In this document: positions 37,301 through 48,910 of the stretch, piece after piece
How the letters are laid out: every line of letters begins with the position of its first letter
Numbering within the stretch: position 1 is the stretch's first letter
Assembly (NCBI GenBank): GCA_963995505.1
Contig: OZ023182.1
Span: 15,785,619-15,849,618 of the forward strand
Length of the DNA stretch: 64,000 bases
Direction of reading: 5' to 3'
From: Hypericum androsaemum
Lineage: Eukaryota > Streptophyta > Magnoliopsida > Malpighiales > Hypericaceae
Made by a program: the position numbers and the translations under genes
The notes under the pieces: model-generated
The model's database searches: none
Seen by the model: the letters and a program-made list of their open reading frames with translations, nothing else
Told to the model about the DNA's origin: nothing

Positions 37301-37481
37301 GATATATACAGATCATAAAAGCCTCAAGTATATCTTTGAGCAACGATATTTGAACTTAAGACAGAGGAGGTGGATGGAGTTACTTAAGGATTATGACTGC
37401 ACCATTAACTATCACCCTGGGAAAGCTAATGTGGTAGCTGATGCTTTAAGTCGAAAATTCTTAGTCCAACCAAGTTTATAG
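34347..37481 (+). pseudogene. Gypsy gag-protease-reverse transcriptase-RNase H (open, 1044 codons, truncated before integrase)
   Basis: Gag (residues about 90-260) contains [16 protein letters not shown] and [19 protein letters not shown]. Two zinc-knuckle-like segments follow at about 325-355 ([13 protein letters not shown], then [14 protein letters not shown]). The second has Tyr where the first Cys of CCHC belongs, a likely damaging change. The aspartic protease has [11 protein letters not shown] at about 446-456. Reverse transcriptase (about 620-810) has [28 protein letters not shown] and the catalytic FIDDILIYS near 777. RNase H starts with [15 protein letters not shown] at about 925 and ends at the SYHPGKAN-like segment ([16 protein letters not shown]). 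A single-base frameshift at about 37463 puts integrase in another frame, so this product stops at 37481. Confidence 0.93.
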
Positions 37482-38940
37482 CTGAGATGCATATGAGACC
37501 CACCTTACGAGGATGAGTTATGGCATTGCAGTGGGAGGATCCAGAGGTTATTGTGATAATGGAACAAGTTGAACAAGATGATTTATCTAAATTTTGACTT
37601 AGTGCTAATGGTGTCTTGTATTTTGGTTCTCGAGTAGTTGTTCCTGATGTTGGAGATCTAAGGAAGGAACTATTGACTCAAGCCCACCAAGCGGTCTACA
37701 GTATTCACCCTGGATCTACAAAAATGTACCATGATTTGAGATACAATTATTGGTGGCAAGGTATGAAAAAGGACATTGCAAAGTTTGTTTTGAAGTGTCT
37801 GACTTGTCAACAGGTAAAAGCAGAGCATCAGAGACCTTCTGGATTACTACAACCTCTTGAGATTCCAATGTGGAAGTGGGAGCAGATAACAATAGATTTA
37901 TTAGTAGGGCTTCCAACTACTTCTAAAGGTTATGATGCAGTGTGGGTTATTGTAGACAGATTGACAAAATCTTCACATTTCTTACCAATAAAGAGTATAT
38001 ATGATGCAAGTAGGTTTGCTCAGATATTTATGGATGAAATTATTCGCCTTCATGGTGTACCAGTTTCAATTGTATCTGATCGTAGAACTCATTTCACATC
38101 AAAGTTTTGGGGGCAATTTCAGGAGGCTATGGGAACTCGTTTGGATTTGAGTACGGCCTTTCATCCTCAAACAGATGGCCAGTCTGAGCGTGTTATACAA
38201 ATATTGGAAGATATGATGCGAACTTGTGTCATTAATTTTGGAGGAAGTTGGGATCGTTATTTGCCATTGATGGAGTTTGCTTATAATAATAGCTACCAAT
38301 CAAGTATCAAGATGGCTCCATATGAAGCTTTGTATGGAAGAAAATGTAGATCTCTGTTATGTTAGAATGAGGTTGGTAAGAAACAACTATTGGGTAATGA
38401 CTTAGTGCAAGAAACCAATGAGAAGATACAGTTGATTCGACAAAGGTTGGAAACAGCTCAAAGTCGGCAAAAGTCATACTCAGATAAGAGATGAAAGGAT
38501 ATTGAGTTTGATGTGAGATTACATATTTTCCTAAAAGTTTCACCTATGAAGGGGACAATGAGGTTTGGAAGACGGGGTAAACTTAGTCCTAGATATATTG
38601 GTCCATTTGAGATTTTGGAGCCAGTTGGACCAGTGGCATATCGATTGGCTTTGCCACCATCTTTGTCACATATTCATCCAGTGTTCCATGTCTCCATGCT
38701 TAAGCGATACTTGCACAATCCTACTCATGTTTTGGAGCCACAGATAGTAGAGATAGAGATTTGACATATCAAGAAAATCCAATAAGGATTTTGGATCATG
38801 AAGTTAGAAAGCTTCGGAATAGAGAACTTCCGATGGTCAAGGTTGAATGGGCAAATCGTTCCTTGGCTGAGGTAACTTGGGAAATGGAGGAAGTGATGAA
38901 AATGAAGTACTCACATCTACTTGTATGGCAAGTAAGTTAG
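37463..38940 (+). pseudogene. Gypsy integrase with GPY/F module and chromodomain (four stops, one frameshift)
   Basis: The integrase zinc region has HPGSTKMYHDL and CLTCQQVKAEHQRP (about 37708-37835). Core residues are in ITIDLLVGLP, VSDRRTHFTSKFW and HPQTDGQSERVIQ (about 37890-38200). The GPY/F module ([18 protein letters not shown]) is at about 38595-38650. TGA at 37514-37516, TGA at 37595-37597, TAG at 38363-38365 and TGA at 38492-38494 interrupt the frame. At about 38757 one base is missing; the next frame, 38758-38940, reads [20 protein letters not shown] and VEWANRSLAEVTWEMEEVM, a chromodomain of the plant Tekay type. Chromodomains guide integration into heterochromatin. The lesions make the element unable to integrate by itself. 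Confidence 0.92.
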
Positions 38941-38975
38941 CCTTCCATTTTATAAATTCAGGGACCAAATTTTAT

Positions 38976-38988
38976 AAGGAGGGGAGAC
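38976..38988 (+). other. Polypurine tract of the gypsy element
   Basis: AAGGAGGGGAGAC directly precedes the 3' LTR start and would prime plus-strand DNA synthesis. Confidence 0.9.
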
Positions 38989-41135
38989 TGTGATACCCTC
39001 ACCCTTCTACCAAATTTGTTACAACAAAATAAGGTTGGTTTTGGAAGGGTTTAGGCTTAGTCCGTCATTATTAGGTAAAATAGGCATAACTTCCTCATCC
39101 GGACTCCAAATTAGGTGATTCCAATTCGTGTGGATTCATAACACCTGGTCCATAACTTTTTTTTTTGAGTTTTGTGCTTTATGGAATAATCTGGCAGTAA
39201 CAGAGCAATTAATCAAGGTGCTCGGAAATTGGTCTAATTTTATCGGTATTGGGATGTTATGTGAAAATAATTTGTTATGTGACTTTATTTGAATAAGGCT
39301 CATTTTAGGGACTTATTAGAACATATTAGAAAGTTTAGAAATAATTTTGAATGGCTGAAAAAGTATAGGATAAAAAGGAAAATTTTTATGCAATTTTGCT
39401 AGGTGGCAAAAGAAAAGTAGGATGACTAAGCTACTTAGCATGCATATAAAAGGAAAAAATCTTTTGGACCAGAAGATAGGCACGAACCAATTGGTCATTT
39501 AGGACAGAAAAACAGAGAGGAAGGCCTAGGAGAAAGGGAGAAACCGAAGGTAAAAGAAGAAGGAAAAAAGGTGGACAGATTTGAACAACTTGAAAGAATA
39601 GGTAAGTAACTTTGTAGAATTTTGTTTAATTTGAGTAGAAACCCTTTTACACCTTGAAGAAGCTAGTAGGTAAAGATTAGAACAGATTAATATAGACCTA
39701 GAAGAAGGGTTTTAAGGTAAGTTTTAGCTAGAATTTTTATGTATAGGAGTTGGAAGAGAAGTTGATCATCGGGGGTATAGTTTTGTGAATTTTAGCATAG
39801 GTTTTGGGGCTTCCTTGTGTAAATTCGAAACTCAGAAATGAACTAAGGCATGTTTATGTTGCATAGGATCTAATTACATGTTTGAGAGGCTGGTAATGAT
39901 AGTGGTTTATGTTCTTTTGACTAGTTAACCGACGTTTTGAATCCGAGTGCCACAAGTTGTAAAATGAAGCACAGAGCTTCTCTTTGAATGGTTTGAGCAA
40001 CCATTGTCTAGTAAGTGGATATTTTTTGTAACATGTATTTAGTTAACTAGACGTGGGTGATATGTATAATTTGGTGTACGTTTGATTGGTTTAAAGTATG
40101 GTTATATGATTAGTTTTTGTCAATATGTGATTTGATGATATTTGTGGATTGTTTGTCTATTTGGGGCTATTTTGCCCAATTCGTGATATGAGACTCTTTT
40201 GGTATGAATTTGAATATGTGGTTAATATGTTTTGGTTAATGTGTATTATGTGTGTTTGGTATGTCATTTGTGAGATGACAGATGATGAGGTCTACCCGTG
40301 ACCAACCGGGGATGTTGGCATATGTGCACATATACTGAGGATACATTGGATATGTATATGATATGATATTTGGCCAGCGGGGTTGATTTCTGATGGCGCC
40401 TTTAAGATATGGTATCCTTGTGTCGGTGTGAGAGTGACACTATCTAGACCTATCTGAAGTTCATCCGATTTGTGCTATGTGTTTGTAAAGGTCTATCTGA
40501 ACTTCTGGTTATGTTTGATATATGATTATTTGATAACCTTATTTGTGAAGTGGTCCTTTTGTCATAATAGCTTTGTCTTAGTATTTGGGTTTGATGGGGA
40601 TGTTTGGTTGGTTAAATACATCTTATAATGTTTACTTGCTAAGTATTTCAAAATACTTATCCCTTACTTCAATCCACAGGTGAAGAGATTTGAGCCGTGG
40701 TTTGCATCTGGAGAAGCTTTTCCATCCGAGTTCAACCTGTTGTCTTTCTTTATCGAGCTACGTTCTAAGGTCTCCAGATGGTCTTTATCTGTGTAATCTA
40801 GGTCGCTCCATTGTACATATTTGTTGGTCTTTTGACATATGACCTTAGCTTAATGTTAATATGTAATATATGTGTAAATTATGTTTATGTTTTAAAAGGA
40901 TGAATTTGATGATATGATGTTGGAGATGTGTACTCCAACTTTTGAATTATGCTTACCAAGTTTTGGACACGATAAATATGTTGTTTAAAGAAACAATGTT
41001 ATGGAAAAAAAATATTTTGACTATTTTTATAATGAGACAGGTGAGTTATGTTTGAGGCTTGCTATATTATGGTTTATTATATTAAGTTTGACATGATCTA
41101 GCGCCGATCACCGACCACAAAATTGGGTGGTGACA
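38989..41135 (+). repeat. 3' LTR of the gypsy element (2147 bp)
   Basis: It begins TGTGATACCCTCACCC, ends GGTGGTGACA, and is followed by ATTAT. It aligns along its whole length with the 5' LTR with scattered single-base changes and very small indels. A TATA box lies near 39444. Confidence 0.95.
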
Positions 41136-41140
41136 ATTAT

Positions 41141-41455
41141 ACATGGGCGACAATCTCCTAACAAAATGTACTCTCTTTCATCCAATTCTTAAAATCAAGA
41201 AATCAATATTCGAAGCACCAACTCTGCTTGGCAGTAAAAAATTGTCATCATTATTTATATTTTCAAAATTTTCCTTTCATCTTTCCTTTTTCTGTTGATT
41301 TGCTTCCAATATTAGCTTCTTAAATTATTTACAACAATCGACAATCATTTCTCAATTTGGAATAGACAAGAATAAAACAATGCATTCATAATGAAACAAA
41401 ATAATTTGCTTATACATGGAATTATTTGTTTTCTACACGACAAGGATGCATCACC
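41141..41455. other. Intergenic DNA between the gypsy element and a hAT MITE
   Basis: AT-rich, no gene seen. Confidence 0.4.
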
Positions 41456-42121
41456 TAGGATGGCAGAAATACCTATACCTGAGGGTCGGACCCTACCCTT
41501 ACCCTACGGGTCTAGGGTATGTTGACTTTGACTGGGTCTAGGGTAGGGTATGGGTCCATGTTTAGAGGTAGGGTCTAGGGTAGGGTATGAATCCATAGCT
41601 AGACCCTGTGGGTCGGACCCTACCCTTACATTTTTACCCTATTTATACTCTACCCTAATTAGACTCAAGTTAGACCGTATTGATAATATATTAACTTTAA
41701 CATATTTATTATGTTATTCCGTAACTAGCTTAGAAGATGTCGTGAAATATGTTATTATGTTATTTCTTTTGTTGAATTGTTTATGTACTTCAAAGTCTAA
41801 AAGAAAAACCTTGGACTATTGAAATTAAATTACAAAATTTGATATTTCATCAATTTTCTATTGAATGTTGATGTGTAACGTAGTAGATGTCTTGAATTTA
41901 TTTAAATTTTATATAAAAATAAAGTTTTGATTAAAAATTATCAAAATGCAAAACGTTAAAGGGTCGGACCCTGCAGACCCTGCGTCTCCAGGAGGGTAGG
42001 GTATGAATCTAATAATAAAAAATTTGTAGGATCGAGGGTAGGGTATGAGTCTATCAAAAAAATTAGGGTATGAGTAGGGTCCTATCAATACCTACCCTAC
42101 CCTACCCATTGCCATCCCTCG
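41456..42121 (-). mobile_element. hAT-type MITE, copy 1 (about 666 bp)
   Basis: The ends are inverted (TAGGATGGCAGAAATACC and, reversed, CGAGGGATGGCAATGGGTAGG). Flanking 8-mers are GCATCACC (41448-41455) and CCATCACC (42122-42129), seven of eight matching, as for hAT elements. The subterminal parts are rich in GGGTAGGGT/GGGTCTAGG repeats; the middle is AT-rich and non-coding. It is in the opposite orientation to the copy at 53529 and matches it along most of its length. Confidence 0.8.
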
Positions 42122-42319
42122 CCATCACCGGTACTCAACGCCTTGCCGCTGTATCATGTCTTAGAATTAGATAATGGTCAATTCCAAGATTAGTGTGTTA
42201 TGGAAACCAAATAAGCCAGGATCAAATTTAATAAGGCAAGAATAAACATTGCATACGCATAAAAAAAGAATAAACATTGCAAAAAATATAACACTCATCC
42301 ATAAGCTGAAGTGCACAAA

Positions 42320-42830
42320 TTTTGGACAACCAACTTGCAAACAAGATGGCGGAAGCGATCATCACCCAAAGTTTTGACAACCAAATGAGCCAATTGCTAA
42401 GCAGTATGAATAGACGTATCTCACAAAATTAAACACGCTCACAAACAAAGTAATAGTTCATTGTTGAGCAGTATGAATCTCGCTTAGAAGTATTTCACGA
42501 GGTTGAACATGCTCACAAATAAAATAATACGTTATTTCAATGTACTTTCTTCGTTTGAAGTAGACAAGATTTTGAATTATATGTTGAATTGCTTGATTGT
42601 CATAGTACAAAATTATGATGATGATGTATTGGAAACCTTAAGTCCTAAAACAACCACCACAAGCATATGATCTTTTTGACGATTTTAACCATATCATAAT
42701 ATTCAACTTCAGTAGAGAACCGTGCCAAAATATTTTGTTTCTTCGACCACCAAGAGACAAGAGAACAACCAAATGCCACAATATAGCACCTATAGACCAA
42801 TTCATCATGGATCCTGCCCTTGCAATCCTA
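42320..42830 (-). pseudogene. Decayed copia RNase H domain
   Basis: On the minus strand, across several frames, one reads a VSWSSKKQ-like segment (LLSLGGRRNK in the shifted frame), ARFSTEVEYYDM-like, DNQAIQHIIQNLVYFKRRKY with IEITYYFICEHVQ, and a C-terminal stretch ending KLVVQNLCTSAYG. This is the order of a copia RNase H and the pol C-terminus. Several frameshifts and stops are present. No LTRs were found nearby, so this is an old fragment. Confidence 0.65.
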
Positions 42831-42839
42831 GGGACGGGT

Positions 42840-45800
42840 AGGGTGTTAACTATGTCAATGTAAATTTTGTTGTCATAAAATAAATTTAGTAACTAATGTA
42901 TAAATAATAGAAAAGTACATGATACACATTGATTTTTATTTTTTATGGTGATCCCTCCATACCATAAAATAAAATTAATACATTATTTTGAAATTGATAA
43001 AAAAATAAATTATTTCCTAAACAAATTATTTCTGTTTTAGAAAACAGAATTAAGCAATTAATTGAAAGTGATAACTAGAATTGTCTAACTCATACAATCA
43101 TAGCATGTGTGTTCACGGTTGTTTTCATCGATAAAGATTTTTATAAAAAAGTCGTTGTACTTTAGTTCTATCTAAAATCAATGATATAAAGAGAAATAAT
43201 TTTAAAAATTATTCATTGTTACCATGAGATTTTTATGGTGCGCTAGATAGTAACATGTCATGAACTGGTTGCCTATAAAAATTAAATCTTACTGAAAGAT
43301 ATATATTGTCATATAAACTAAAATTTGTTTGATCGAATAAAGTCCATAAAGCAACTGACAAATTGTAAATGTCATTCATACGAGTATTATGTCACTTGAA
43401 TCATATTAGAATGAGTATGTTGATTATTGTTTTAAAAATTATTTTGATAATCTTTACGATTAAAATATCATGAGTTAATGAACAATAACAGCTAAATATA
43501 TTTTAAAGTTAAATAATAATATTTAAATTGTGTTCCGTAATAGCCTATAAAAGTATAAAATTAGTGTACAACACAATATCAATCATAATGCATTGCATAC
43601 TTTATTATAATTATTTATCTAGGTAGTTTAATCTGACTTTTTAGGAGAACTAAAATTTAATGAGACTTTGTCGCATTCATTTTATTAATGGCCTAATTCC
43701 ATTTCCTAAAATTATAATTCTTTGTTTAGGAAAGAGTTTTTTTTACATATTTCACAACAATGTATTGATTTTGTTTCCATAATTAATTATCCTTGTTATT
43801 TGGTTAATTAATTGATTTACAATCCACTTGGTACTTATTGATTGGTGGGTGAAGGGACACCATATAACAAAGGAAATCTACCAATGAATGATCACGTAGT
43901 TAATTGTTGATAAAATTGACGGGAGTAGATTTCTTACATAAGATTCAACGAATAATAAATATATTTAATCAAATTTTTTCCTAGTCTTTTTCGTTTGGTC
44001 TCCCCTTAGGCGACTGTGCTAATCCTAGCCGCCATGGAAGCTTGCTAATTTTTTCCATATACTATGGTACATAGTTAGGAACTATCCATACCAATAAATA
44101 CTTTGATCAACTAATAAACAAGTTACTCTAGTTTAAATAAGATCTCTCAACTTTGAGTTATTACATATGCAACTTACCAAACTTAAAATTAGATTAATGG
44201 ACCAATGAATGTTATGACACCAAATAGTATAAACAAAAAAAGTTAGGAGACTATCGAACTCAACTTCATTTTTGGTGGGAAGTCAACTTCCTTTTCTGTA
44301 CACTGAAATTAAAATACAATTAATCAAGGTAAATTCATCCTGGAAATGAAAACAAATTATTTGGTCACTTGATTTAAGTTAAATCCCCAATTAACCTTTT
44401 CAATTTAGTTTCCAATTAATATATTACGGACGAGCCTTGGTTTTAATAATAATCGGCATGAATTCTCTTGATCAATTATGTGAGAGGAAATGTAGTCAAA
44501 TACGAAAAAAGGTTACGCTTTTGCAAAATCTAGCTACATTCGACTATGAATTAAATCGTTACCTACGGAGAAAAGTCAAAAGGGTTCCCACTTGTGAATA
44601 TTAATTAGAGCACCAATCAACCCCGTTGGGAATTTGACATATTCTTTTTCCCAGAGAAAAGGAAAGGAAATGATGCGAAGCCAAGCTGTAAAGGTTTATT
44701 ACATGCAAGTCAATCGACTGGAAGAATAATCCACAATTATTTTTATGTATTTTTTTTTAAAAGTAAATTTTATTAAGACTCCATGGTATGTACAAATATT
44801 TTTATGCATTTATGGGTAGGCGCCATGAGCTGTATGGAAGTCATAGTTACGGTCTCCCAAACAGTGGTGGAAGGGTCACCCCACCACCTGGTGTTACTTG
44901 CCGGTTGGTGTGGTAATTGGGTCAAACAAATATACTTGTTTAAATTTATTTGATCGAAATCACGTGATATCATAATAATCAATATAACCACTAATTCAAT
45001 TTCGGGTCGGGTAAAATATTTAAATAATACTACTAGTCTTAATTTGTTAAACTTCTTGTGAAATTCCCACAATCATATTATGATATACAACATGTGCTTA
45101 TGCGTGTAGTGTGTATTGGCGTGAATAATTCATCATTGTCAATGTTCATTTCTATGGAAAATGTGTTACCATTTCACTCGTACGTTATCCGTATTTAATT
45201 GACTTAAATGTATTTAAGCTTCTCATGTTATAGTTAATCCTCACAAAAATCAAATGAGTTAAGGAAAGCTACCGAAAAGACCGGATTGTTGCTCCGTTAG
45301 CCAATTTGGTCATGGCCAATTGATGTGTTTCGAAAATACATATCAAATGTATGAGATATTGTGTCCTTTTTATATATTTGTGTTTAGTTTAACATTATTT
45401 TCGCATGCTTTTCGATAATTTATTTTTTCTAACGTTTTGTTTCGTGTAGTGTCTTTGGGTTGAAAGGTTTGATTATTGCATCGAGATGCTATTAGATTTG
45501 ATAATATGGTTGACCTAATGTGCGTATGAGATTCTTTTTAACACATCTTTGAGTCCCTATATAGTGTAAGGGGTCATCGAGTAACCTCACATATATGTGT
45601 TTAAATGGTCGGAAAGCACAGAAATGATTCATGCCCAACGAGAAAATATCGCTTGATAGCTTTTTGGGCCTCCTAGTGCATATGTATTGTGTAAAGGGAT
45701 CACCGGATACCCCATGATGGATGAGTTTGTGACCCTGGGAAGCTTGTCATACATTAGAAGAAACTATGAAGTTTTGCTCGATTGTATTAATTGGATTTAA

Positions 45801-46778
45801 ATCATGAAGTTTCGTCTATTCATTTATTAAGTACCATTTGTACTGTCTTCAAAACTTCTACGAGCAAGATAAAATGTGACAGATTTTTGTCGTGGGAGAA
45901 ATTTCTCGAATGTTATTTTTCCACGGATAAGGGCAGAAATTTCCTACAAGAATCAACGTAGGGAACATGAAGATGATATTTGGTCTCTTATATTGGATTT
46001 TGGTTTTTTTGGGTGGAATTATATTGGATTTTGGTTGGTGGGGGACCATATACATTTAGCCTGCAAGAATTCTGAAATGTACAAGTGAGCTTACGTAGCT
46101 CTGGCCGTCGCACCAAGTTTCTGACTAACTTGCATGTCTAGATTTTTAGTCCAAGTAGAAGTATTATTGTTAATTTAGTGAAATTATCGAGTTCGAACAA
46201 TATGAATGTAAAATAATTACAATGTAAGTGAATATGACGTGGATTAAAAATATTGTCTTTCCAATTTACATATCCACCCAAAAAAGTTGGGTAACTTTAA
46301 CAGGAAGTAATGTTATTTGTAGATTGCAATCATACAAAAGAAAGGCTGATTTTTCTGAACGACCGGAGCTGTCCACGAGAAGTGAACGAAGAAACGCATC
46401 CAATGAAAAGGAACGCAAACGAGGGACATGGCCCACAGAGTAATCAATCACATCATTCATTCATTTGTTGCTTACCAAATAACAAAGCCAATTGATTAAA
46501 GATTGTTTTAGATTAATTATAGATATTGAGAATGAGACAATGATAAAACTCATTAAGTATTTTTTGTAATTTAAATAATCTTGAATTTTTATCAACCAAT
46601 TTAGTAAATATTCGACGAATAAAAAATCATCACTTCATCGAAATGATGTGGTGTTGCAGAATTGACTTTCACGTTTCAAGTTGCGATTTGGGTCATTCAA
46701 ATCGAAATACTGGTCTAGCTTCGTTAGCCGGTGCACATGGGAATCATAGTATCCGAGTCTACTTCAAGGCGGATTTGT
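42840..46778. other. AT-rich intergenic DNA
   Basis: No gene with recognisable motifs. A tRNA-SINE-like phrase on the minus strand (CCAGGTGGTGGGGTGACCC, about 44875-44895) and a SINE-family scrap near 45000-45030 suggest retroposon debris. Frames at 44773-45072 and 45858-46088 look accidental. Confidence 0.45.
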
Positions 46779-47980
46779 GAGGACGGCAATGAGTAAGGTA
46801 TATTAGGATTTTTTTAGGACCCTATCTATATCTTAGTCTTTGGAGTTATACTCATACCTTATTTTGATCATACAAATTTTTTATTGTCAAACTGATACCC
46901 TACCTTCGAGAAAATCCAGGGTCTACATGATCTGCAGGCTTCGACCCTTTAACGTTCTATTTTTTTGTGAATTTTTACGCACAAAAATAATTTCTAAATA
47001 AAATTTAAATAAATTCAAGACATCTACTATGTTACACGTCAACATTCAATAGAAAATTAAAGAAATATCAAATTTTATAATTTAATTTAAATAGTACAAT
47101 GTTCTTCTTTTTAAGTTTTAAGTATATAAATAATTCAACAACAAAAAAATATATAAAGTCTACTTATAATGATCTATCATGCACGACATATTTTAAGCTG
47201 GTTCAATAATAACATAATAAATATTGTTAAAGTTAACCATAAAGTATATAGTATATCAATTATACATTACAAATAGTAATTTGTACAAATTGCCTAATTA
47301 TGTGCATTTATTCATGTTTGTAGATTTTTGAAATGTATAGTTCTAGCCAGTAGAATTTTTATTACACGAGCTCGACTATTTTCACCTTTTATGCTACTAA
47401 CCATTTTCGTGGATCTGCATTATGTTCTCTGTGACAGTGTTTGGTTAGGGAGAAACTCAAATTTGGAACTAATTGTAGCCAATTTCATAATGATCATGAT
47501 ATATGTAAAAATATAGTATATCAATAAAAAAATTCGGAAGTGCATGTACTTCAAGTTTCACTGTCAATATCATCAATAACTTAAAACATATTTCAAGAAG
47601 TTTGAGAACTATGTTACAAGTAAAAGATTAATATTATTAATACTCACTTAAACTTAAACATAATAAGATATAACATTAGAAACCTCCACTCCTAGCTTTG
47701 CGCAGCCAACTTCGCAGACAGATCAAAGTCTCTAAAGTTCTAAGATACAAACTACTTCAATGAGCGCTTATTATCCTACTTTCTGTGATAAAGGCACACT
47801 CTGATGCAACATTAGATAGAAGAATACATAGACCATAGGGTCTAACAAGGATAGGGTCTAAAGTAGGATAAAAGGGTAATGGTAGGATAGGTTATGAATC
47901 TGATTCAGACCCTACCCTAGACCCTACTTCTAAACATTGACCCATACTTACACTACCCTATCCTTGACCCTAATTCTAAA
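46779..47980 (+). mobile_element. hAT element, copy 3: longer, decayed relative of the MITEs
   Basis: From 46781 the sequence (GGACGGCAATGAGTAAGG, then TTAGGACCCTATCTATA and AACGTTCTATTTTTTTG) follows MITE copy 2 for about 460 bp, up to about 47250. After about 600 bp absent from the MITEs, similarity resumes at about 47835 (GGGTCTAACAAGGATAGGG) and continues to about 47980, where the right end is lost. The extra segment includes a hAT transposase C-terminus on the minus strand. This is what a parent of internally deleted MITEs should look like. Confidence 0.65.
47680..47815 (-). pseudogene. hAT transposase dimerisation (hATC) remnant 1
   Basis: On the minus strand one frame reads NVASECAFITESRIISAH, a stop, then SSLYLRTLETLICLRSWLRK. 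This follows the hATC pattern of a VASE.AFS.GGR core, a ...S.L.P.T.EAL.C segment and a NWL-type helix, which mediates transposase dimerisation. The in-frame TGA and the absence of the catalytic core show it is dead. Confidence 0.65.
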
Positions 47981-47984
47981 CTAA

Positions 47985-48540
47985 AAGGATGCAGTAGTTG
48001 TGATGGTCTTAAAGTCAAGAGGCATAAATTGGTTAATTATTAAAGAAAAATATGAAAAGAAATAAATGAGAAAAGAGAATGAATGGAAGTGTTTCTTTGA
48101 TAAAAGATGGATAATCTTTAGGACATGGACTTTGAAGTTTCTCGTCATTTGTGGCCTTTGAGACATGTTATACATGTCCATTAGTAACCTATAAATATAA
48201 CGCTCTCATTGCCATTCAAACCATCTAATTCATTCTCATATCTTCTTTTCTGCTCATACTCTTCACTATAAGACATTCTTGTTGTAGATCTAGAGGTAAT
48301 GTTCTAAAACTTGCCATTTAGAATATTAAACATCTTGAATAATCTTAGAGGTGTACTTGCCGGAACCTTTTGGCAAATAATAGTAGGGGCAATTAAAGAA
48401 TCTCATCTCAAGAATCTCAGTACTCCTTCGAAGATCATTCGTGTGATACGTCGAGTATTTTTGGTTCTCCTAAAGTTAGGTTCCTTATTCTTCATAATTG
48501 TTTCAACACTAAACATCCAATTTAACATACTTACTTAGTC
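47985..48540 (+). repeat. Possible solo-LTR-like segment
   Basis: CTATAAATATAACGCTCTCATT (about 48190-48211) followed by TTCATTCTCATATC and CTTCACTATAAGACATTC looks like the promoter and leader of a plant LTR. It sits between two hAT remnants. I cannot place its ends or find a target duplication. Alternatively it could be the 5' end of a lost gene. Confidence 0.3.
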
Positions 48541-48589
48541 ATATAATATTTAGTATTTCAATTAAAAAAAATTTAGTATTATATATACG

Positions 48590-48910
48590 TGAACTTTAGT
48601 GTCGATATCATCAATAACCGAAGCATATTCCACACTATTTATACATTCTATTGAATCTATATGATAAAAGCAAGATATTAAACTTAAGCACGTCACTATT
48701 TGCAAGCTATTAAACTAAAGAAACTTGATGAAATATATTATTAGCAAATTACCTTTTTTATGGTCTTGTACAACCAATTTTACAGACACATCAAAACTTC
48801 AAAAGTTTTTAGATCCAAATGACAACGATGAGCACTTACCACCCTACCTCCCTGTGCTAAAGGCATAGTCCAAGACAACACTTGACACAAGAATGCGTAA
48901 CACATCTCGA
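48590..48910 (-). pseudogene. hAT transposase dimerisation (hATC) remnant 2
   Basis: The minus strand reads AQGGRVVSAHRCHLDLKTFE and VLMC, a stop, then NWLYK (about 48765-48870), the hATC signature. The surrounding 300 bp aligns with 47540-47830 (both have GTCRATATCATCAATAAC and CAGACA.ATCAAA phrases), so this is a second copy of the same hAT 3' coding region about 1.07 kb away. Confidence 0.6.

Larger units (their letters stand above)
32013..41135 (+). mobile_element. Complete Ty3/gypsy chromovirus (Tekay/Del-like), inactive
   Basis: Two LTRs of about 2.15 kb bracket the element, with the 5-mer ATTAT immediately outside both ends (32008-32012 and 41136-41140), a perfect target duplication. 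Inside are a tRNA-Met primer site, gag, protease, reverse transcriptase, RNase H, integrase and a C-terminal chromodomain-like segment, then a polypurine tract. Integrase after RNase H is gypsy order; the long LTRs and chromodomain fit the Tekay/Del lineage. The LTRs remain very similar, but the coding region has two frameshifts and four nonsense codons. Confidence 0.96.

Noticed and set aside
41456..42121. GGGTAGGGT and CCCTACCCTA repeats looking like interstitial telomere DNA (also at 53529-54258)
   Set aside because: The plant telomere unit is TTTAGGG. These repeats are subterminal sequence of hAT MITEs with inverted ends and target duplications.
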